In this document: piece by piece, positions 7,894 through 18,359 of the stretch
Numbering within the stretch: the first letter of the stretch is position 1
Layout of the letters: each line of letters starts with the position of its first letter
Origin: Clostridium thermopalmarium DSM 5974
GTDB lineage: Bacteria > Bacillota > Clostridia > Clostridiales > Clostridiaceae
Length of the DNA stretch: 40,792 nt
Assembly: GCF_002995795.1 (NCBI RefSeq)
Contig: NZ_PVXN01000001.1
Span: 1-40,792, forward strand
Reading direction: 5' to 3'
Notes under the pieces: model-generated
Databases searched by the model: none
What the model was told of the DNA's origin: nothing
The model's input: the letters and a program-made list of their open reading frames with translations, nothing else
Position numbers and translations under genes: made by a program

Positions 7894-8637
7894 ATGATAT
7901 TAAAAGGAAAAAATGCCATAATAACAGGAGCTAGCAGGGGAATAGGAAGAGCAATTGCATTAAGGCTTGCAGAACTTGGTGCTAATGTTGTTTTAAATTA
8001 TAGAAGTGATTTAAACTCAGTAGAAGAAGTGGTTAAGCAGGTCGAAGAAAAGGGAGTAAAGGCATTAGCGGTTAAAGGAGATGTAAGCAGTTTTGATGAT
8101 GCTAAGAGAATAGTTGATGAAACTATAGAAAATTTTGGCTCAATAGATATTTTGGTAAATAATGCTGGTATAACAAAAGATACTCTTCTTATGAGAATGA
8201 AAGAAGAGGAGTTTGATAGGGTTATAAATGTAAATTTAAAAGGAGTATTCAACTGCACAAAGCATGTTGTACCTGTTATGTTGAAGCAAAGAAGTGGAAG
8301 GATAATTAATATTTCCTCTGTAGTAGGATTATCAGGAAACGCAGGTCAGGCAAATTATGCAGCTGCTAAAGCTGGAATTATTGGATTTACAAAGTCTATA
8401 GCTAAAGAAATAGGAAGCAGAGGAATAACTGTAAATGCTATAGCGCCAGGATATATTGAAACAGATATGACTGAAGTTTTATCTGATAAAGTAAAAGAGC
8501 AGATAAAGGCTAATATTCCTCTAAAAAGGCTTGGAACACCTAAGGATATAGCAAACGTAGTTGCTTTTTTATCTTCAGAAGACGCTAGTTATATAACAGG
8601 TCAAGTGCTTAGTGTAGATGGAGGAATGCATATATAG
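7894..8637 (+). CDS. fabG: 3-oxoacyl-ACP reductase (FabG)
   Basis: NADPH-dependent reduction of beta-ketoacyl-ACP. 247-residue classical short-chain dehydrogenase. Cofactor motif TGASRGIG (11-18), NNAG (89-92), catalytic Ser142, Tyr155 and Lys159 in the YAAAK motif, and the C-terminal ITGQVLSVDGGM. ATG lies after AAAAGGAG, five bases after fabD. Confidence 0.95.
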   Translation: MILKGKNAIITGASRGIGRAIALRLAELGANVVLNYRSDLNSVEEVVKQVEEKGVKALAVKGDVSSFDDAKRIVDETIENFGSIDILVNNAGITKDTLLMRMKEEEFDRVINVNLKGVFNCTKHVVPVMLKQRSGRIINISSVVGLSGNAGQANYAAAKAGIIGFTKSIAKEIGSRGITVNAIAPGYIETDMTEVLSDKVKEQIKANIPLKRLGTPKDIANVVAFLSSEDASYITGQVLSVDGGMHI

Positions 8638-8665
8638 ATTTTAAAGGTTAAGCAGGGAGTGAATT

Positions 8666-9910
8666 ATGGTGAAAAACAGAGTAGTTATCACAGGTATGGG
8701 AGCTATTACTCCTATAGGTAATGATGTAAATACATTTTGGAGCAGCATCAAAGAAGGAAAGTGCGGAATTGATAATATAACAGCTTTTGATACAACTGAC
8801 TATAAGGTTAAATTAGCTGCTGAGGTTAAAAATTTTGATGCAGCTGATTATATGGATAAAAGAGAAGTTAGAAGGATGGATAGGTTCTGTCAATTTGCTA
8901 TGGCGGCAGCAGATGAGGCTGTGAAGGATGCAGGGCTTGATCTAGAATCTCTTGATAGAGAGAGGTTTGGGGTTATTGTAGGTTCAGGAATAGGCGGTAT
9001 AAGCACTATAGAAGAACAACATAAAAAGTTAATAGAAAGAGGACCAAATAGAATATCACCATTTTTTATACCTATGATTATAGGAAATATGGCAGCTGGG
9101 AATATAGCTATAAAATATGGAGCTAAAGGAATTTGTACTACAATAGTTACAGCCTGTGCTACAGGAACTCATGCTGTAGGAGAAGCTTTTCATAATATAA
9201 GAAATGGGTTATCAGATATAATAATTACAGGAGGAGCAGAAGCTTCAATAACACCTCTATCAGTGGCTGGATTTATATCACTTACAGCTTTAAGCACAAG
9301 TAAAGACAAAAATAGGGCATCTATTCCTTTTGATAAGGAAAGAGATGGCTTTGTTATGGGAGAAGGATCAGGAATATTAATTCTAGAATCTCTTGAGCAT
9401 GCATTAAAGAGAAATGCAAAGATATATGCAGAGATAACCGGTTATGGAGCTACTTGTGATGCTTATCATATAACTTCACCAGCACCAAATGGAGAAGGTG
9501 GAGCAAGAGCAATGAAACTGGCTATTAAAGATTCAGGCATAGGAGAAGAAGAAATTTCTTATATAAATGCTCATGGAACAAGCACACCATACAATGATAA
9601 GTTTGAAACTGCTGCAATAAAGACTGTATTTGGAGATTATGCATACAAAGTACCAGTAAGTTCAACTAAGTCAATGACAGGGCATCTTCTTGGAGCAGCA
9701 GGAGCAGTAGAAGCTATTGTCTGTGTAAAAGCTTTAGAAGAAGGATTTGTACCTCCAACTATAGGATATAAGGTTCCAGATGAGGAATGTGATTTAGATT
9801 ATGTTCCAAATAAGGGAAGAAAACAAGAGTTAAAGTATGCCATGTCCAATTCATTAGGTTTTGGAGGACATAATTCAACAATAGTTTTAAAGAAATGGGA
9901 TGAGAGGTAG
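8666..9910 (+). CDS. fabF: Beta-ketoacyl-ACP synthase II (FabF)
   Basis: Elongating condensing enzyme. 414 residues. The Cys-His-His triad is Cys164 ([10 protein letters not shown]), His303 (NAHGTSTP) and His340 ([11 protein letters not shown]). It is the only elongating KAS in the cluster. If the organism makes unsaturated lipids, FabF would have to accept the unsaturated intermediates too. ATG after GGGAG; the stop lies four bases before the accB ATG. Confidence 0.95.
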   Translation: MVKNRVVITGMGAITPIGNDVNTFWSSIKEGKCGIDNITAFDTTDYKVKLAAEVKNFDAADYMDKREVRRMDRFCQFAMAAADEAVKDAGLDLESLDRERFGVIVGSGIGGISTIEEQHKKLIERGPNRISPFFIPMIIGNMAAGNIAIKYGAKGICTTIVTACATGTHAVGEAFHNIRNGLSDIIITGGAEASITPLSVAGFISLTALSTSKDKNRASIPFDKERDGFVMGEGSGILILESLEHALKRNAKIYAEITGYGATCDAYHITSPAPNGEGGARAMKLAIKDSGIGEEEISYINAHGTSTPYNDKFETAAIKTVFGDYAYKVPVSSTKSMTGHLLGAAGAVEAIVCVKALEEGFVPPTIGYKVPDEECDLDYVPNKGRKQELKYAMSNSLGFGGHNSTIVLKKWDER

Positions 9911-9914
9911 AGTT

Positions 9915-10427
9915 ATGGATTATAAAGCTATTCAAGAACTTATAAAGACTATGAGCGACTCTAAGCTTACATCTTTAGAAGTAGAGGCAGATGATATTAA
10001 AATCAAGCTAAAAAAAGAAAGCCAAGTTGATAAGTTAGAAAAAGATAAGTTAAATGTTAAACAAGAATATATTAACAATTTACAAGTTAATGAATTAGAA
10101 GTTAGAAAAGACGGTGGATTAGACGAAGTAAGTGTAGAGAGTGTCCTTAGAAATAAGGAAGAAGTAATAAGTAAAAAAGATGAAAATCTTATAGCTATAA
10201 AGTCTCCAATAGTTGGAACTTTTTATGCAGCACCATCTCCAGAGGATCCTCCTTTTGTATCAGTTGGAGATAAGGTAAAAAGGGGAGATGTACTCTGCAT
10301 AATAGAAGCTATGAAGCTTATGAATGAAATAGAAGCGGAAGATGACTATGAAATAGTTGAAATTTTAGTAGAAAATGAAGAAATGGTTGAGTATGGAGAA
10401 ACAATTTTTAAAGTTAGAAAACTTTAA
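9915..10427 (+). CDS. accB: Biotin carboxyl carrier protein of acetyl-CoA carboxylase
   Basis: Carries the carboxyl group on biotin between AccC and AccA/AccD. 170 residues: a helical N-terminal part, a charged linker (about 35-90) and a C-terminal biotinyl domain. The biotin site is Lys134 in [12 protein letters not shown], 36 residues before the end as usual. ATG 9915 follows GAGAGG; an ATG at 9900 would overlap fabF and carries no family sequence. Confidence 0.95.
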   Translation: MDYKAIQELIKTMSDSKLTSLEVEADDIKIKLKKESQVDKLEKDKLNVKQEYINNLQVNELEVRKDGGLDEVSVESVLRNKEEVISKKDENLIAIKSPIVGTFYAAPSPEDPPFVSVGDKVKRGDVLCIIEAMKLMNEIEAEDDYEIVEILVENEEMVEYGETIFKVRKL

Positions 10428-10446
10428 GATTAAATTAACAATGTAC

Positions 10447-10471
10447 AATGGGCAATTAACAATTGTCCATT
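10447..10471 (+). repeat. Hairpin between accB and fabZ, dispersed-repeat-like
   Basis: AATGGGCAATT (10447-10457) pairs with AATTGTCCATT (10461-10471) around a three-base loop, with one G-T wobble. The surrounding 80-base gap is rich in AACAAT and ACAATG words and is much longer than the other gaps in the operon. No second copy was seen in this window. No T-run follows, so it is not a canonical terminator. Confidence 0.5.
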
Positions 10472-10507
10472 TATAATGGTTGATTATACAGATTGGAGTG
10501 ATAAAAA

Positions 10508-10933
10508 ATGCTTGGTATAAAAGAGATCCAAGAAATAATTCCTCATAGATATCCTTTCCTTCTTGTTGATAGAGTAGAGGAGCTAGAAGAGGGCAAGAGG
10601 GCTGTTGGATATAAAAATGTAACCATGAATGAATATTTCTTCCAAGGACATTTTCCAGGGGAGCCGGTTATGCCTGGAGTGCTTATGGTGGAGGCACTTG
10701 CTCAGGTTGGAGCAATAGCTCTTTTAAGCAAAGAAGAGTTTAAAGGGAAAATAGCATATTTTGGAGGAATTAATAAGGCTAAGTTTAGACGCAAGGTTGT
10801 TCCAGGAGATGTGTTAAGGCTGGAAGTTGAAATAATAAAGATGAAGGGACCTGCTGGAATAGGAAAAGGAATAGCCACTGTTAATGGAGAAAAGGCAGTA
10901 GAAGCTGAAATTATGTTTGCAGTAGGAAAGTAG
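10508..10933 (+). CDS. fabZ: 3-hydroxyacyl-ACP dehydratase (FabZ)
   Basis: Dehydrates 3-hydroxyacyl-ACP to the trans-2-enoyl form. 141-residue hot-dog fold. Catalytic His48 lies in [14 protein letters not shown] and Glu62 in LMVEALAQ. N-terminal [13 protein letters not shown] is diagnostic. ATG after TTGGAGTGA. It lies among acc genes, as in streptococci. No isomerase (FabM) or FabA accompanies it. Confidence 0.95.
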   Translation: MLGIKEIQEIIPHRYPFLLVDRVEELEEGKRAVGYKNVTMNEYFFQGHFPGEPVMPGVLMVEALAQVGAIALLSKEEFKGKIAYFGGINKAKFRRKVVPGDVLRLEVEIIKMKGPAGIGKGIATVNGEKAVEAEIMFAVGK

Positions 10934-10942
10934 GTGGAATAT

Positions 10943-12286
10943 ATGTTTAACAAAATCTTAATTGCTAATCGTGGAGAAATTGCAGTTAGGATAATTAGAG
11001 CATGTAGAGAAATGGGAATTGAGACAGTAGCAGTATATTCCGAAGCAGATAAAGATGCCATCCATGTAAGTATGGCAGATGAGGCTGTATGTATTGGGCC
11101 AGCAAAGGCAAGTGAAAGCTATCTTAACATGGAAAACATAATAAGTGCTACGGTTCTTACAGGGGCTCAGGCCATTCATCCTGGCTTTGGATTTCTGTCT
11201 GAAAACAGCAAATTTGCAGAGATGTGTAGAGGGTGCAATATCACATTTATAGGACCTGATGTAAAGACTATAGAAGATATGGGTAATAAGTCAAGGGCTA
11301 GAGAAATAATGATACAAGCAGGAGTTCCAGTCACTCCAGGAAGTATGGGAAATCTTGAAACCTTAGAAGATGCCTTAAAGGAAGCAGAGAGAATTGGATA
11401 CCCAGTAATGATTAAGGCGTCATCTGGAGGCGGCGGAAGAGGTATAAGAATAGCAAGAAATAAGGAAGAGATTATAAAAGTATTTGATACGGCAAAGATA
11501 GAGGCTAAAGGAGCTTTTGGAGATGACAGTATGTACATGGAAAAGTTTATTGAAAATCCAAGGCATATAGAGTTTCAAATACTGGGAGATAACTACGGAA
11601 ATATAATACATCTAGGAGAAAGAGATTGCTCCATACAAAGAAGAAATCAAAAGGTTTTAGAAGAAACCCCTTGTCCTGTAATGAATGAAGAATTGAGAAG
11701 GAAAATGGGAGAGGTTGCAGTGAAGGCTGCTAAAGCTGTTAATTATAAAGGAGCAGGGACTATAGAATTTTTATTAGATAATAAAGGTAACTTTTACTTT
11801 ATGGAAATGAACACCAGAATACAGGTAGAGCATCCAATAACAGAGATGGTAACAGGAATAGATTTAGTAAAAGAACAGATTAAGGTTGCTTCTGGGGAGA
11901 GGTTAGAAGTAACTCAAGAGGATATAAGGCTTAAAGGCCATTCAATAGAATGCAGAATAAATGCAGAAAATCCGGAAAAGGGCTTTATGCCATCACCAGG
12001 AACTATTAATATTACTCATATACCTGGTGGAAGTGGAATAAGAATAGATAGTGCATTTTATCAAGGCTACAAAATACCTCCTTATTATGATTCTATGCTG
12101 GCAAAGCTTATAGTTCATGGAAGAGATAGAAATGAAGCTATAAACAAAATGAAAAGAGCCTTGGAGGAGTTTGTAATAGAAGGTATAAGCACTAATATAG
12201 ATTTCCAACTAAAGATACTTTATAATGATACTTTTACAAAAGGTGCTTATAATACAGGATTTATAAAAGATGAATTTAATTATTAA
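10943..12286 (+). CDS. accC: Biotin carboxylase subunit of acetyl-CoA carboxylase
   Basis: ATP-dependent carboxylation of biotin on AccB. 447 residues: N-terminal Rossmann-like domain ([13 protein letters not shown]), ATP-grasp with glycine-rich loop [12 protein letters not shown] (about 159-170), catalytic [15 protein letters not shown] (about 285-299) and the C-terminal biotin carboxylase domain. ATG 10943 follows AGGTGG; a GTG at 10934 is closer to the fabZ stop but fits the family less well. Confidence 0.96.
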   Translation: MFNKILIANRGEIAVRIIRACREMGIETVAVYSEADKDAIHVSMADEAVCIGPAKASESYLNMENIISATVLTGAQAIHPGFGFLSENSKFAEMCRGCNITFIGPDVKTIEDMGNKSRAREIMIQAGVPVTPGSMGNLETLEDALKEAERIGYPVMIKASSGGGGRGIRIARNKEEIIKVFDTAKIEAKGAFGDDSMYMEKFIENPRHIEFQILGDNYGNIIHLGERDCSIQRRNQKVLEETPCPVMNEELRRKMGEVAVKAAKAVNYKGAGTIEFLLDNKGNFYFMEMNTRIQVEHPITEMVTGIDLVKEQIKVASGERLEVTQEDIRLKGHSIECRINAENPEKGFMPSPGTINITHIPGGSGIRIDSAFYQGYKIPPYYDSMLAKLIVHGRDRNEAINKMKRALEEFVIEGISTNIDFQLKILYNDTFTKGAYNTGFIKDEFNY

Positions 12287-12336
12287 AGATAAATTAGAAT
12301 ATAACCTATTATGGTTTAATATATTAGGTCATTTTA

Positions 12337-12362
12337 TAACAACAACTTCAATATTGTTGTTA
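12337..12362 (+). repeat. Hairpin just upstream of accD
   Basis: Perfect 9-bp arms TAACAACAA (12337-12345) and TTGTTGTTA (12354-12362), loop of eight bases. It ends two bases before the accD ribosome site. It might affect accD translation or mRNA stability. No T-run follows. Confidence 0.5.
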
Positions 12363-12378
12363 AAGGCAGGTGGGTTTT

Positions 12379-13245
12379 ATGTTTAAGTTCAATCCTATGT
12401 TCAAAAAGACTAAGTATATAACTCTAAAAAATTCTGTAAATGATAGAGATAACGAGGAAAATACCCCCAATATACCTAGCGGTATGTGGATAAAATGCAG
12501 CGGTTGCGGAAAAATCTTATATAAAAGAGATTTAGAAGAAAATTTTAAAATTTGTCCACAGTGCGGAAAACATTATAGGATGAGCGCCAAAGAGAGAATA
12601 GATTTAATTGTAGATACAGGGACCTTTAGGGAAATGGATAGGGATATGAAAACATTAAATCCTTTAGACTTTCCAGAGTACTCTGAGAAAATAAAATCTT
12701 CTCAGGAGGCATCAGAATTAAATGAAGCTGTGGTTACAGGTATAGGTAAGATTTATGGAAAAGATGCAGTGATAGGAATTATGGATAGTAAATTTATGAT
12801 GGGAAGCATGGGCTCTGTTGTAGGAGAGAAGTTAACTCGGGCAATTGAGAGAGCTACAAAGGAAAGACTTCCAGTTATAATATTTACAGCATCAGGTGGA
12901 GCTAGAATGCAAGAAGGAATGTTTTCTCTGATGCAGATGGCAAAGACAAGCGCAGCTATAGCAAGACATAATGAAGAAGGACTTTTATATATAGCCGTGC
13001 TTACAGATCCAACTACAGGAGGTGTCACTGCAAGTTTTGCCATGCTTGGGGATATTATTTTATCAGAACCTCAAGTGCTTATAGGATTTGCAGGTAGAAG
13101 AGTAATAGAGCAAACCATAAAGCAAAAACTTCCAGAGGGTTTTCAAAGTGCAGAATTTTTATTGGAACATGGATTTATAGATAAGATAGTAAATAGAAAT
13201 GAGCTTAAGAAGACATTATATAGAATTTTAGATATACACTCCTAA
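12379..13245 (+). CDS. accD: Acetyl-CoA carboxylase carboxyltransferase beta subunit
   Basis: With AccA transfers the carboxyl group from biotin to acetyl-CoA. 288 residues. Four-cysteine zinc finger (Cys40, 43, 59, 62; CSGCGK and CPQCGK), then a crotonase-like domain with [11 protein letters not shown] and [15 protein letters not shown] forming oxyanion holes. ATG 12379 follows AGGCAGGTGGG; an in-frame GTG at 12370 lies within that ribosome site. An 82-base gap with two hairpins separates it from accC. Confidence 0.95.
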   Translation: MFKFNPMFKKTKYITLKNSVNDRDNEENTPNIPSGMWIKCSGCGKILYKRDLEENFKICPQCGKHYRMSAKERIDLIVDTGTFREMDRDMKTLNPLDFPEYSEKIKSSQEASELNEAVVTGIGKIYGKDAVIGIMDSKFMMGSMGSVVGEKLTRAIERATKERLPVIIFTASGGARMQEGMFSLMQMAKTSAAIARHNEEGLLYIAVLTDPTTGGVTASFAMLGDIILSEPQVLIGFAGRRVIEQTIKQKLPEGFQSAEFLLEHGFIDKIVNRNELKKTLYRILDIHS

Positions 13246-13261
13246 GGGTGAGGTGATTTTT

Positions 13262-14206
13262 TTGCTAGAGTGCGAAAAGAAAATCAGTGAAATCAGTAAA
13301 AAGATAGAAGAATTAAAAAAATTTTCGGAAGAAAAAAATATAGATTTATCCCTTGAAATAAATGAATTTGAAAAGAAGCTAAAAGAGCTTAAGGAAAGCG
13401 AATATAAAAATCTAACTCCTATGGATAAGCTTATGTTGTCTAGAATGATAGAGCGTCCAACAGCCCTTGATTATATAGAAAGAATTTTTGATGGGTTTAT
13501 AGAATTTCATGGAGATAGATATTTTGGTGATGATGCTTGTATCATAGGAGGTATTGGAAAGCTAAATGGAATGCCCTGTACCATAATAGGACAGCAAAAG
13601 GGAAGAAATACAAAAGAAAATATAAAAAGAAATTTTGGTATGCCAAATCCAGAAGGATATAGAAAAGCTTTAAGACTTATGAAACAGGCGGAAAAGTTTA
13701 AGAGACCAGTAATTTGTTTTATTGATACACCAGGAGCTTTTCCAGGGAAAGGTGCAGAAGAAAGAGGTCAAGGAGAAGCTATTGCTAAGAATCTTATGGA
13801 AATGGCCATGCTAAAAACTCCAATAATATCAATTGTTATAGGAGAAGGAGGCAGCGGAGGAGCTTTAGCACTATCAGTAGGAGATGAGATATGGATGCTT
13901 GAACATGCTGTATATTCTGTACTTTCACCAGAAGGCTTTGCCAGCATTTTGTGGAAGGATTCTTCAAGAGTAGCAGAAGCAGCTGATGTAATGAAGATAA
14001 CGGCTCAAGATTTAAAGTCTTATAATATAATAGATAAAATTATAGAAGAACCTTTAGGAGGAGCTCATAAAGATGTAGATTTAATGGCTGATAGAATTAA
14101 AGAGGAACTTTTAAAGGTGAATTTTCATGAATTGATGGAAGATATAGAGTGCACTTTGGATAAGAGATATAATAAATATAGGACTATAGGAAAATATTTA
14201 GAATAG
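13262..14206 (+). CDS. accA: Acetyl-CoA carboxylase carboxyltransferase alpha subunit
   Basis: Partner of AccD. About 314 residues: helical, charged N-terminus (about 1-50), then a crotonase-fold domain with [20 protein letters not shown] and [19 protein letters not shown] 13262 is favoured because GAGGTGA lies five bases upstream; GTG at 13253 is the alternative with a weaker site. Last gene of the fab-acc operon, followed by a long terminator. Confidence 0.95.
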   Translation: MLECEKKISEISKKIEELKKFSEEKNIDLSLEINEFEKKLKELKESEYKNLTPMDKLMLSRMIERPTALDYIERIFDGFIEFHGDRYFGDDACIIGGIGKLNGMPCTIIGQQKGRNTKENIKRNFGMPNPEGYRKALRLMKQAEKFKRPVICFIDTPGAFPGKGAEERGQGEAIAKNLMEMAMLKTPIISIVIGEGGSGGALALSVGDEIWMLEHAVYSVLSPEGFASILWKDSSRVAEAADVMKITAQDLKSYNIIDKIIEEPLGGAHKDVDLMADRIKEELLKVNFHELMEDIECTLDKRYNKYRTIGKYLE

Positions 14207-14224
14207 GTATGAGAGAAGGTATAA

Positions 14225-14278
14225 TATATAAAGATGTGATTACACACTGAAGGACATATGTAATTACATCTTTATATA
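14225..14278 (+). terminator. Terminator after accA
   Basis: 20-bp stem (14225-14244 with 14259-14278; one G-T pair) around a 14-base loop, followed by GTTTTT and a second T-run. It lies between convergent accA and the minus-strand antiporter gene and probably serves mainly the fab operon. Confidence 0.85.
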
Positions 14279-14293
14279 TAGTTTTTAAATTTT

Positions 14294-15493
14294 TTAAGCA
14301 GCTCTATGAGTAAAATATATATTCTCTTTAAAAGCTAATTTTAATAAAATTGGAGTTATTAAAGTTGAAAATATAACTACAGCGATTATAGATCCTATAA
14401 ATTGTTTTGGAAGTAGATTTATAGCAGAACCTTTATTAGCAACAATAAGGGCTACTTCCCCACGAGAAATCATTCCTACTCCTATTTGAAGAGAAGATTT
14501 ATTGTCATATCCACATAGCTTAGCACCTAGGCCGCATCCAACTACCTTAGTTAGTATGGCTATGACTGTTAATACTACAGTAAATAGCAGTAGAGAACTG
14601 CCAGCAGATGATAAATCATTGTTAATTCCTATACTAGCAAAAAATATAGGTGAAAGAAGAAGATAAGATAAAACCTCTATTTTGCTCTCAATATAGTCTG
14701 AATGAACAGTATTTGAAATTATTACTCCTGCAATGTAGGATCCAGTAATATCAGCAATACCAAAGTATGCTTCTGCAATAAAGGACAAAATCAAGCAAAA
14801 AGAAAAAGCAAATAAAGAAAGTCGCCTCTTAGGACCGTGGCGAAGGCTTAGAAAGATAAAAATTTTTCTGAAAATGATACCGCTAACAATAGATATTAAG
14901 AAGAAGGCAGCTATTTTAATTAATGAATAAAGTATATTTACAGAAGGATCATTAAAGCTAGTTGCTATAGTAAGAAGTATTATACCTAAAATATCATCGA
15001 TAATAGCGGCTCCCATTATAGCAGTTCCTGCGCTGGTTTTTAATTTTCCAAGTTCTTGAAGTGTTTCCACGGTAATACTAACAGATGTAGCTGTTAATAT
15101 CACTCCCATAAATATATTTTCAATAAGTTTTTGATTACTCAAATTAAAAAAGTTTCCATCATTGTTAAAGAAGCTAGCTACTGCAAGCCCGCCCATTAAA
15201 GGAACTACAACTCCCATTAGAGCAATAATAAAGGAGGCTTTTCCACACTTTTTCAGCTCGTTAAAGTCAGTATCCAGACCAGCTTGAAACATAAGAACAA
15301 TAACACCAAGCTCGGACATTTTAGAGATAAAGTCTGTTTCATGAACCATTCCTAAAACAGAAGGTCCTAAGATTATACCAGCTAAAAGTGCTCCTACTAC
15401 TTGAGGCATATGAATTTTTCTAGTAAAAAGCCCTAATAGTTTAGTTGACAATAAAATAATAGATAAGTCTAGCAAAAAATGAATAGAAAGCAT
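14294..15493 (-). CDS. CPA2 family cation/proton antiporter
   Basis: 399-residue integral membrane protein with about 12 hydrophobic segments and no soluble NAD-binding tail. Family motifs: MPQVVGALLAGIILGPSVLG near the N-terminus, FQAGLDTD, and ITGSYIAGVIISNT. It resembles the NapA/KefB-like transport domain that exchanges Na+ or K+ for protons. The ion cannot be assigned. ATG with GGAGGTG eight bases upstream. Its promoter region carries a 26-base dyad at the expected start point. Confidence 0.9.
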   Translation of the reverse strand: MLSIHFLLDLSIILLSTKLLGLFTRKIHMPQVVGALLAGIILGPSVLGMVHETDFISKMSELGVIVLMFQAGLDTDFNELKKCGKASFIIALMGVVVPLMGGLAVASFFNNDGNFFNLSNQKLIENIFMGVILTATSVSITVETLQELGKLKTSAGTAIMGAAIIDDILGIILLTIATSFNDPSVNILYSLIKIAAFFLISIVSGIIFRKIFIFLSLRHGPKRRLSLFAFSFCLILSFIAEAYFGIADITGSYIAGVIISNTVHSDYIESKIEVLSYLLLSPIFFASIGINNDLSSAGSSLLLFTVVLTVIAILTKVVGCGLGAKLCGYDNKSSLQIGVGMISRGEVALIVANKGSAINLLPKQFIGSIIAVVIFSTLITPILLKLAFKENIYFTHRAA

Positions 15494-15526
15494 AGATGCC
15501 CACCTCCATAATTGAAATAATTTTTA

Positions 15527-15563
15527 CATAAATACATTATATTGTATTTATGCAAAAATTATA
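15527..15563 (-). promoter_or_regulatory. Promoter and palindromic operator of the CPA2 antiporter
   Basis: On the minus strand an extended -10 (TGG then TATAAT, 15563-15558) is followed by a perfect 10-bp inverted repeat, CATAAATACA and TGTATTTATG (15527-15536 and 15543-15552 on +), with a six-base centre. The repeat covers the likely start point, a classic repressor position. A related half-site occurs at 27289. Confidence 0.6.
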
Positions 15564-15620
15564 CCATATAGTATAAAAAATTAAAAGTAAATAATTAATT
15601 AAAATTTAAAATAGAAAATA

Positions 15621-15660
15621 AAAAAAGAGCACTAGTAAAAAAGTTCTAATACTCTTTTTT
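15621..15660 (-). terminator. Terminator after the aminotransferase gene
   Basis: 15-bp stem (15646-15660 with 15621-15635, two G-T pairs) ending in runs of A/T, so the minus-strand transcript gets a U-tract. It ends the binding protein-permease-ATPase-aminotransferase operon. Confidence 0.8.
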
Positions 15661-15677
15661 ATTACAATATAATTTTA

Positions 15678-16835
15678 TTAAACATTAAATAAGTTTTTCA
15701 TTCTATTCAACGCTTCTTCTAATTTCTCTATATTAACAGTACAAGCTATTCTAACAAAACCTTCACCGCTTTTGCCAAAAGCGGTGCCTGATACAACAAC
15801 AACTTTAGCTTTCTCTAAAAGAACTTTACAAAACTCTTCTGAAGTCATTCCCGTACCTTTTATATTAGCAAATAGATAGATGCCGCCTTTTGGATCTAAT
15901 ACTTTCATGCCTTTGATTTCATTTATTTTATTTGCTGTATAAATCATACGTTCTTCAAAACCTTTTACAATAGCTGGTTGAACTTTATTTCTATTTCTCA
16001 AAGCATAAATAGCTGCCCTTTGTGAAATAGATGGTGCTGAGAAAGTTACACTTTCGTTAATTTGAACCATGCAATCAATAACATAGTCTGGCGCAATTGC
16101 AAAGCCAACTCTCCATCCAGTCATTGCATATCCCTTTGAAAAACTTCCTAAGAGAACACTTCTTTCTTTCATACCTTCCATTGAAAGGATAGATGTATGT
16201 TTTTTATCATTAAACATAATGGCATCATACACTTCATCAGAAATAATAACAAGATTATTTTCTATTGCTACCTTAGCTAAGGCCTCTAAAGTTTCTCTAT
16301 CATAACATGCTCCTGTGGGATTATTAGGAGAATTGATTATAATTGCTTTAGTTCTTTCGTTAATTAAAAGCTTTAATCTACTTATGTTTATATTAAATCC
16401 TTCATCTTCATTTGTCACTAATGTAACTATTTTACCTCCAACATCTTCAATTTGATCTTTGTATGGAGTAAAATAAGGTTCTGGTACAATTACCTCGTCA
16501 CCTTCATCTATAATAGATTTAAGGGCCAAATACATTGCGTGACAAGCACCTACGGTAACCATTACTTCATTTTCTTTCACATCAATATTATAATCATCTT
16601 TATAAAACTTAGTAATCTCTTTTATAAGCTCTGGGTCTCCAGACGGTTTTGTGTATTTAGTATGTCCATTTAAAGCGTCCTTAAAAGCTGCATTAGTTAT
16701 GATACTGTCTGTTATAAAGTCTGGGTCTCCAATGCTTAAATTAATAATATCTTTATCTCCCAGTAGAGAAGCCGCTGAAGATAGAGGATTAGAGTTATCA
16801 TTTAAATATTTTTTCCCCAAAAATCTGCTTTTCAT
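15678..16835 (-). CDS. Class I/II PLP-dependent aminotransferase
   Basis: 385 residues, fold type I aminotransferase. Motifs: NLSIGDPDF, SPNNPTG (substrate/PLP site), VISDEVYDAIMF with PLP-binding Asp and Tyr, SFSKGYAMTGWRVGFAI containing the PLP-lysine, and a C-terminal FVRIACT with the carboxylate-binding Arg. It resembles aspartate/aromatic aminotransferases; the amino acid is not determinable. ATG after GGGGGT. It is 31 bases behind the ABC ATPase gene, so it probably acts on the amino acid brought in by that transporter. Confidence 0.92.
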   Translation of the reverse strand: MKSRFLGKKYLNDNSNPLSSAASLLGDKDIINLSIGDPDFITDSIITNAAFKDALNGHTKYTKPSGDPELIKEITKFYKDDYNIDVKENEVMVTVGACHAMYLALKSIIDEGDEVIVPEPYFTPYKDQIEDVGGKIVTLVTNEDEGFNINISRLKLLINERTKAIIINSPNNPTGACYDRETLEALAKVAIENNLVIISDEVYDAIMFNDKKHTSILSMEGMKERSVLLGSFSKGYAMTGWRVGFAIAPDYVIDCMVQINESVTFSAPSISQRAAIYALRNRNKVQPAIVKGFEERMIYTANKINEIKGMKVLDPKGGIYLFANIKGTGMTSEEFCKVLLEKAKVVVVSGTAFGKSGEGFVRIACTVNIEKLEEALNRMKNLFNV

Positions 16836-16866
16836 AATTTATACCCCCTTTTTATAATCTATACCC

Positions 16867-17592
16867 CTAAGATAGGACTTTGCTTAAGAAATCTTTAGTT
16901 CTAGCATTCTTTGGATTGTTAAATACTTCTTCCGGAGTTCCTTCTTCAATAATGTTTCCTCCGTCCATAAAGAAGATTCTATCTCCTACTTCTTTAGCAA
17001 ATCCCATTTCGTGAGTAACAACCACCATTGTCATTCCTTCTGACGCAAGTTCTTTCATTACATTCAATACTTCACCAACCATTTCAGGGTCTAATGCAGA
17101 AGTGGGTTCATCAAAAAGCATAACATCTGGTTCCATAGCTAATGCTCGTGCTATAGCTATTCTCTGTTTTTGACCACCGGAAAGTTGAGAAGGGTAGCTA
17201 TTTGCTTTATCATCAAGACCTATTTTCTTTAAAAGTTTAAATGCAATAGCTTCTGCTTCTTCCTTTGATTTCTTTTTTACCTTTATTGGTGCTAAAGTTA
17301 TATTCTCAAGAACGGTTTTATTAGGAAACAAATTAAACTGCTGAAAAACCATTCCCATTTTTTCACGTAAATGATTTATATTAACCTTTTTATCTGTAAT
17401 ATTAGTACCTTCGAAGATTATTTCGCCCTCAGTTGGAGTTTCTAATAAGTTTAGGCATCTTAAAAATGTACTTTTTCCAGAGCCGCTAGGCCCAATAACA
17501 ACTACAACCTCACCCTTATTAATGTGGGCGTTTACTCCTTTAAGAACATGGACGTGATTAAATTTTTTATGCAAATTATTTACCTTAATCAC
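16867..17592 (-). CDS. Polar amino-acid ABC transporter, ATP-binding protein
   Basis: 241 residues, GlnQ/ArtP type. Walker [10 protein letters not shown] (34-42), Q-loop VFQQFNLF, signature LSGGQKQR, Walker [15 protein letters not shown] and switch His in [11 protein letters not shown] start overlaps the permease stop by 8 bases, with AGGAGG in the end of the permease gene. Drives the permease encoded immediately upstream. Confidence 0.95.
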   Translation of the reverse strand: MIKVNNLHKKFNHVHVLKGVNAHINKGEVVVVIGPSGSGKSTFLRCLNLLETPTEGEIIFEGTNITDKKVNINHLREKMGMVFQQFNLFPNKTVLENITLAPIKVKKKSKEEAEAIAFKLLKKIGLDDKANSYPSQLSGGQKQRIAIARALAMEPDVMLFDEPTSALDPEMVGEVLNVMKELASEGMTMVVVTHEMGFAKEVGDRIFFMDGGNIIEEGTPEEVFNNPKNARTKDFLSKVLS

Positions 17593-18238
17593 TAGTTTTC
17601 ATCCTCCTTTCAAGTAATCCAATACATTTAGACAATGTAAATGTCATTATAAAATACAAAACTGCAACTACTATTAAAGGTTCAAATGAAAGATATGTTA
17701 CTCCTCTTATGATATCAGAAGTTCTGGTAAGTTCTGTAAGCCCTATAACCGACACTATAGAAGATTCTTTTATAACTGTAACAAATTCGTTACCTAAAGC
17801 AGGTAAAACATTTTTAACAGCTTGAGGAATGATAACTTCCTTCATGGTCATAGCATAAGTCATACCTAAGCTTCTAGCTGCTTCCATTTGACCTTTATCA
17901 ACAGCTTGTATTCCTGATCTTATTATTTCTGCTACATATGCTCCACTATTAATTGATAGAGCTAATATAGCAGATGGGAATTCAGGAAGTTCTACTCCTA
18001 AAGCAGCGGGTATACCGAAGTAGAATAAAAACAATTGAATCATTAAAGGAGTACCTCTTATAAACTCTACGTAAGCTGTAGAAATAAGTTTAAGTATCTT
18101 ATTATTAGAAAGTCTCATTAAAGATAATAGAGTACCTAAAATTGTTCCAAATAAAACTGTTAAAAATGCTAACAATAAGGTCATTTTTACACCAGATAAG
18201 AACATCGTATAGTATTTTACTAAAAAACTAAAGTTCAA
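17585..18238 (-). CDS. Polar amino-acid ABC transporter, permease
   Basis: 217 residues, about five membrane segments, HisM/GlnP family. The EAA loop is seen as [22 protein letters not shown] (about 139-160), which contacts the ATPase. TTG start supported by AGGAGG nine bases upstream. A single permease gene implies a homodimer. Confidence 0.94.
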   Translation of the reverse strand: MNFSFLVKYYTMFLSGVKMTLLLAFLTVLFGTILGTLLSLMRLSNNKILKLISTAYVEFIRGTPLMIQLFLFYFGIPAALGVELPEFPSAILALSINSGAYVAEIIRSGIQAVDKGQMEAARSLGMTYAMTMKEVIIPQAVKNVLPALGNEFVTVIKESSIVSVIGLTELTRTSDIIRGVTYLSFEPLIVVAVLYFIMTFTLSKCIGLLERRMKTSD

Positions 18239-18309
18239 TTATAAATCCCTCCTATAAATTGAAAAATTATAACTAAAAAACAAAAAATAAACAATTGATC
18301 TTAACTAAC

Positions 18310-18338
18310 AAAAGATAATGGCTTAGCCATTATCTTTT
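18310..18338 (-). terminator. Hairpin between binding-protein and permease genes
   Basis: 12-bp perfect stem (AAAAGATAATGG and CCATTATCTTTT) with a five-base loop, followed on the minus strand by TTTTGTTAGTT. Likely a leaky terminator that makes more binding protein than permease/ATPase, a common arrangement in ABC importers. Confidence 0.7.
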
Positions 18339-18359
18339 CCTAAGTTACTCTATAGTATG

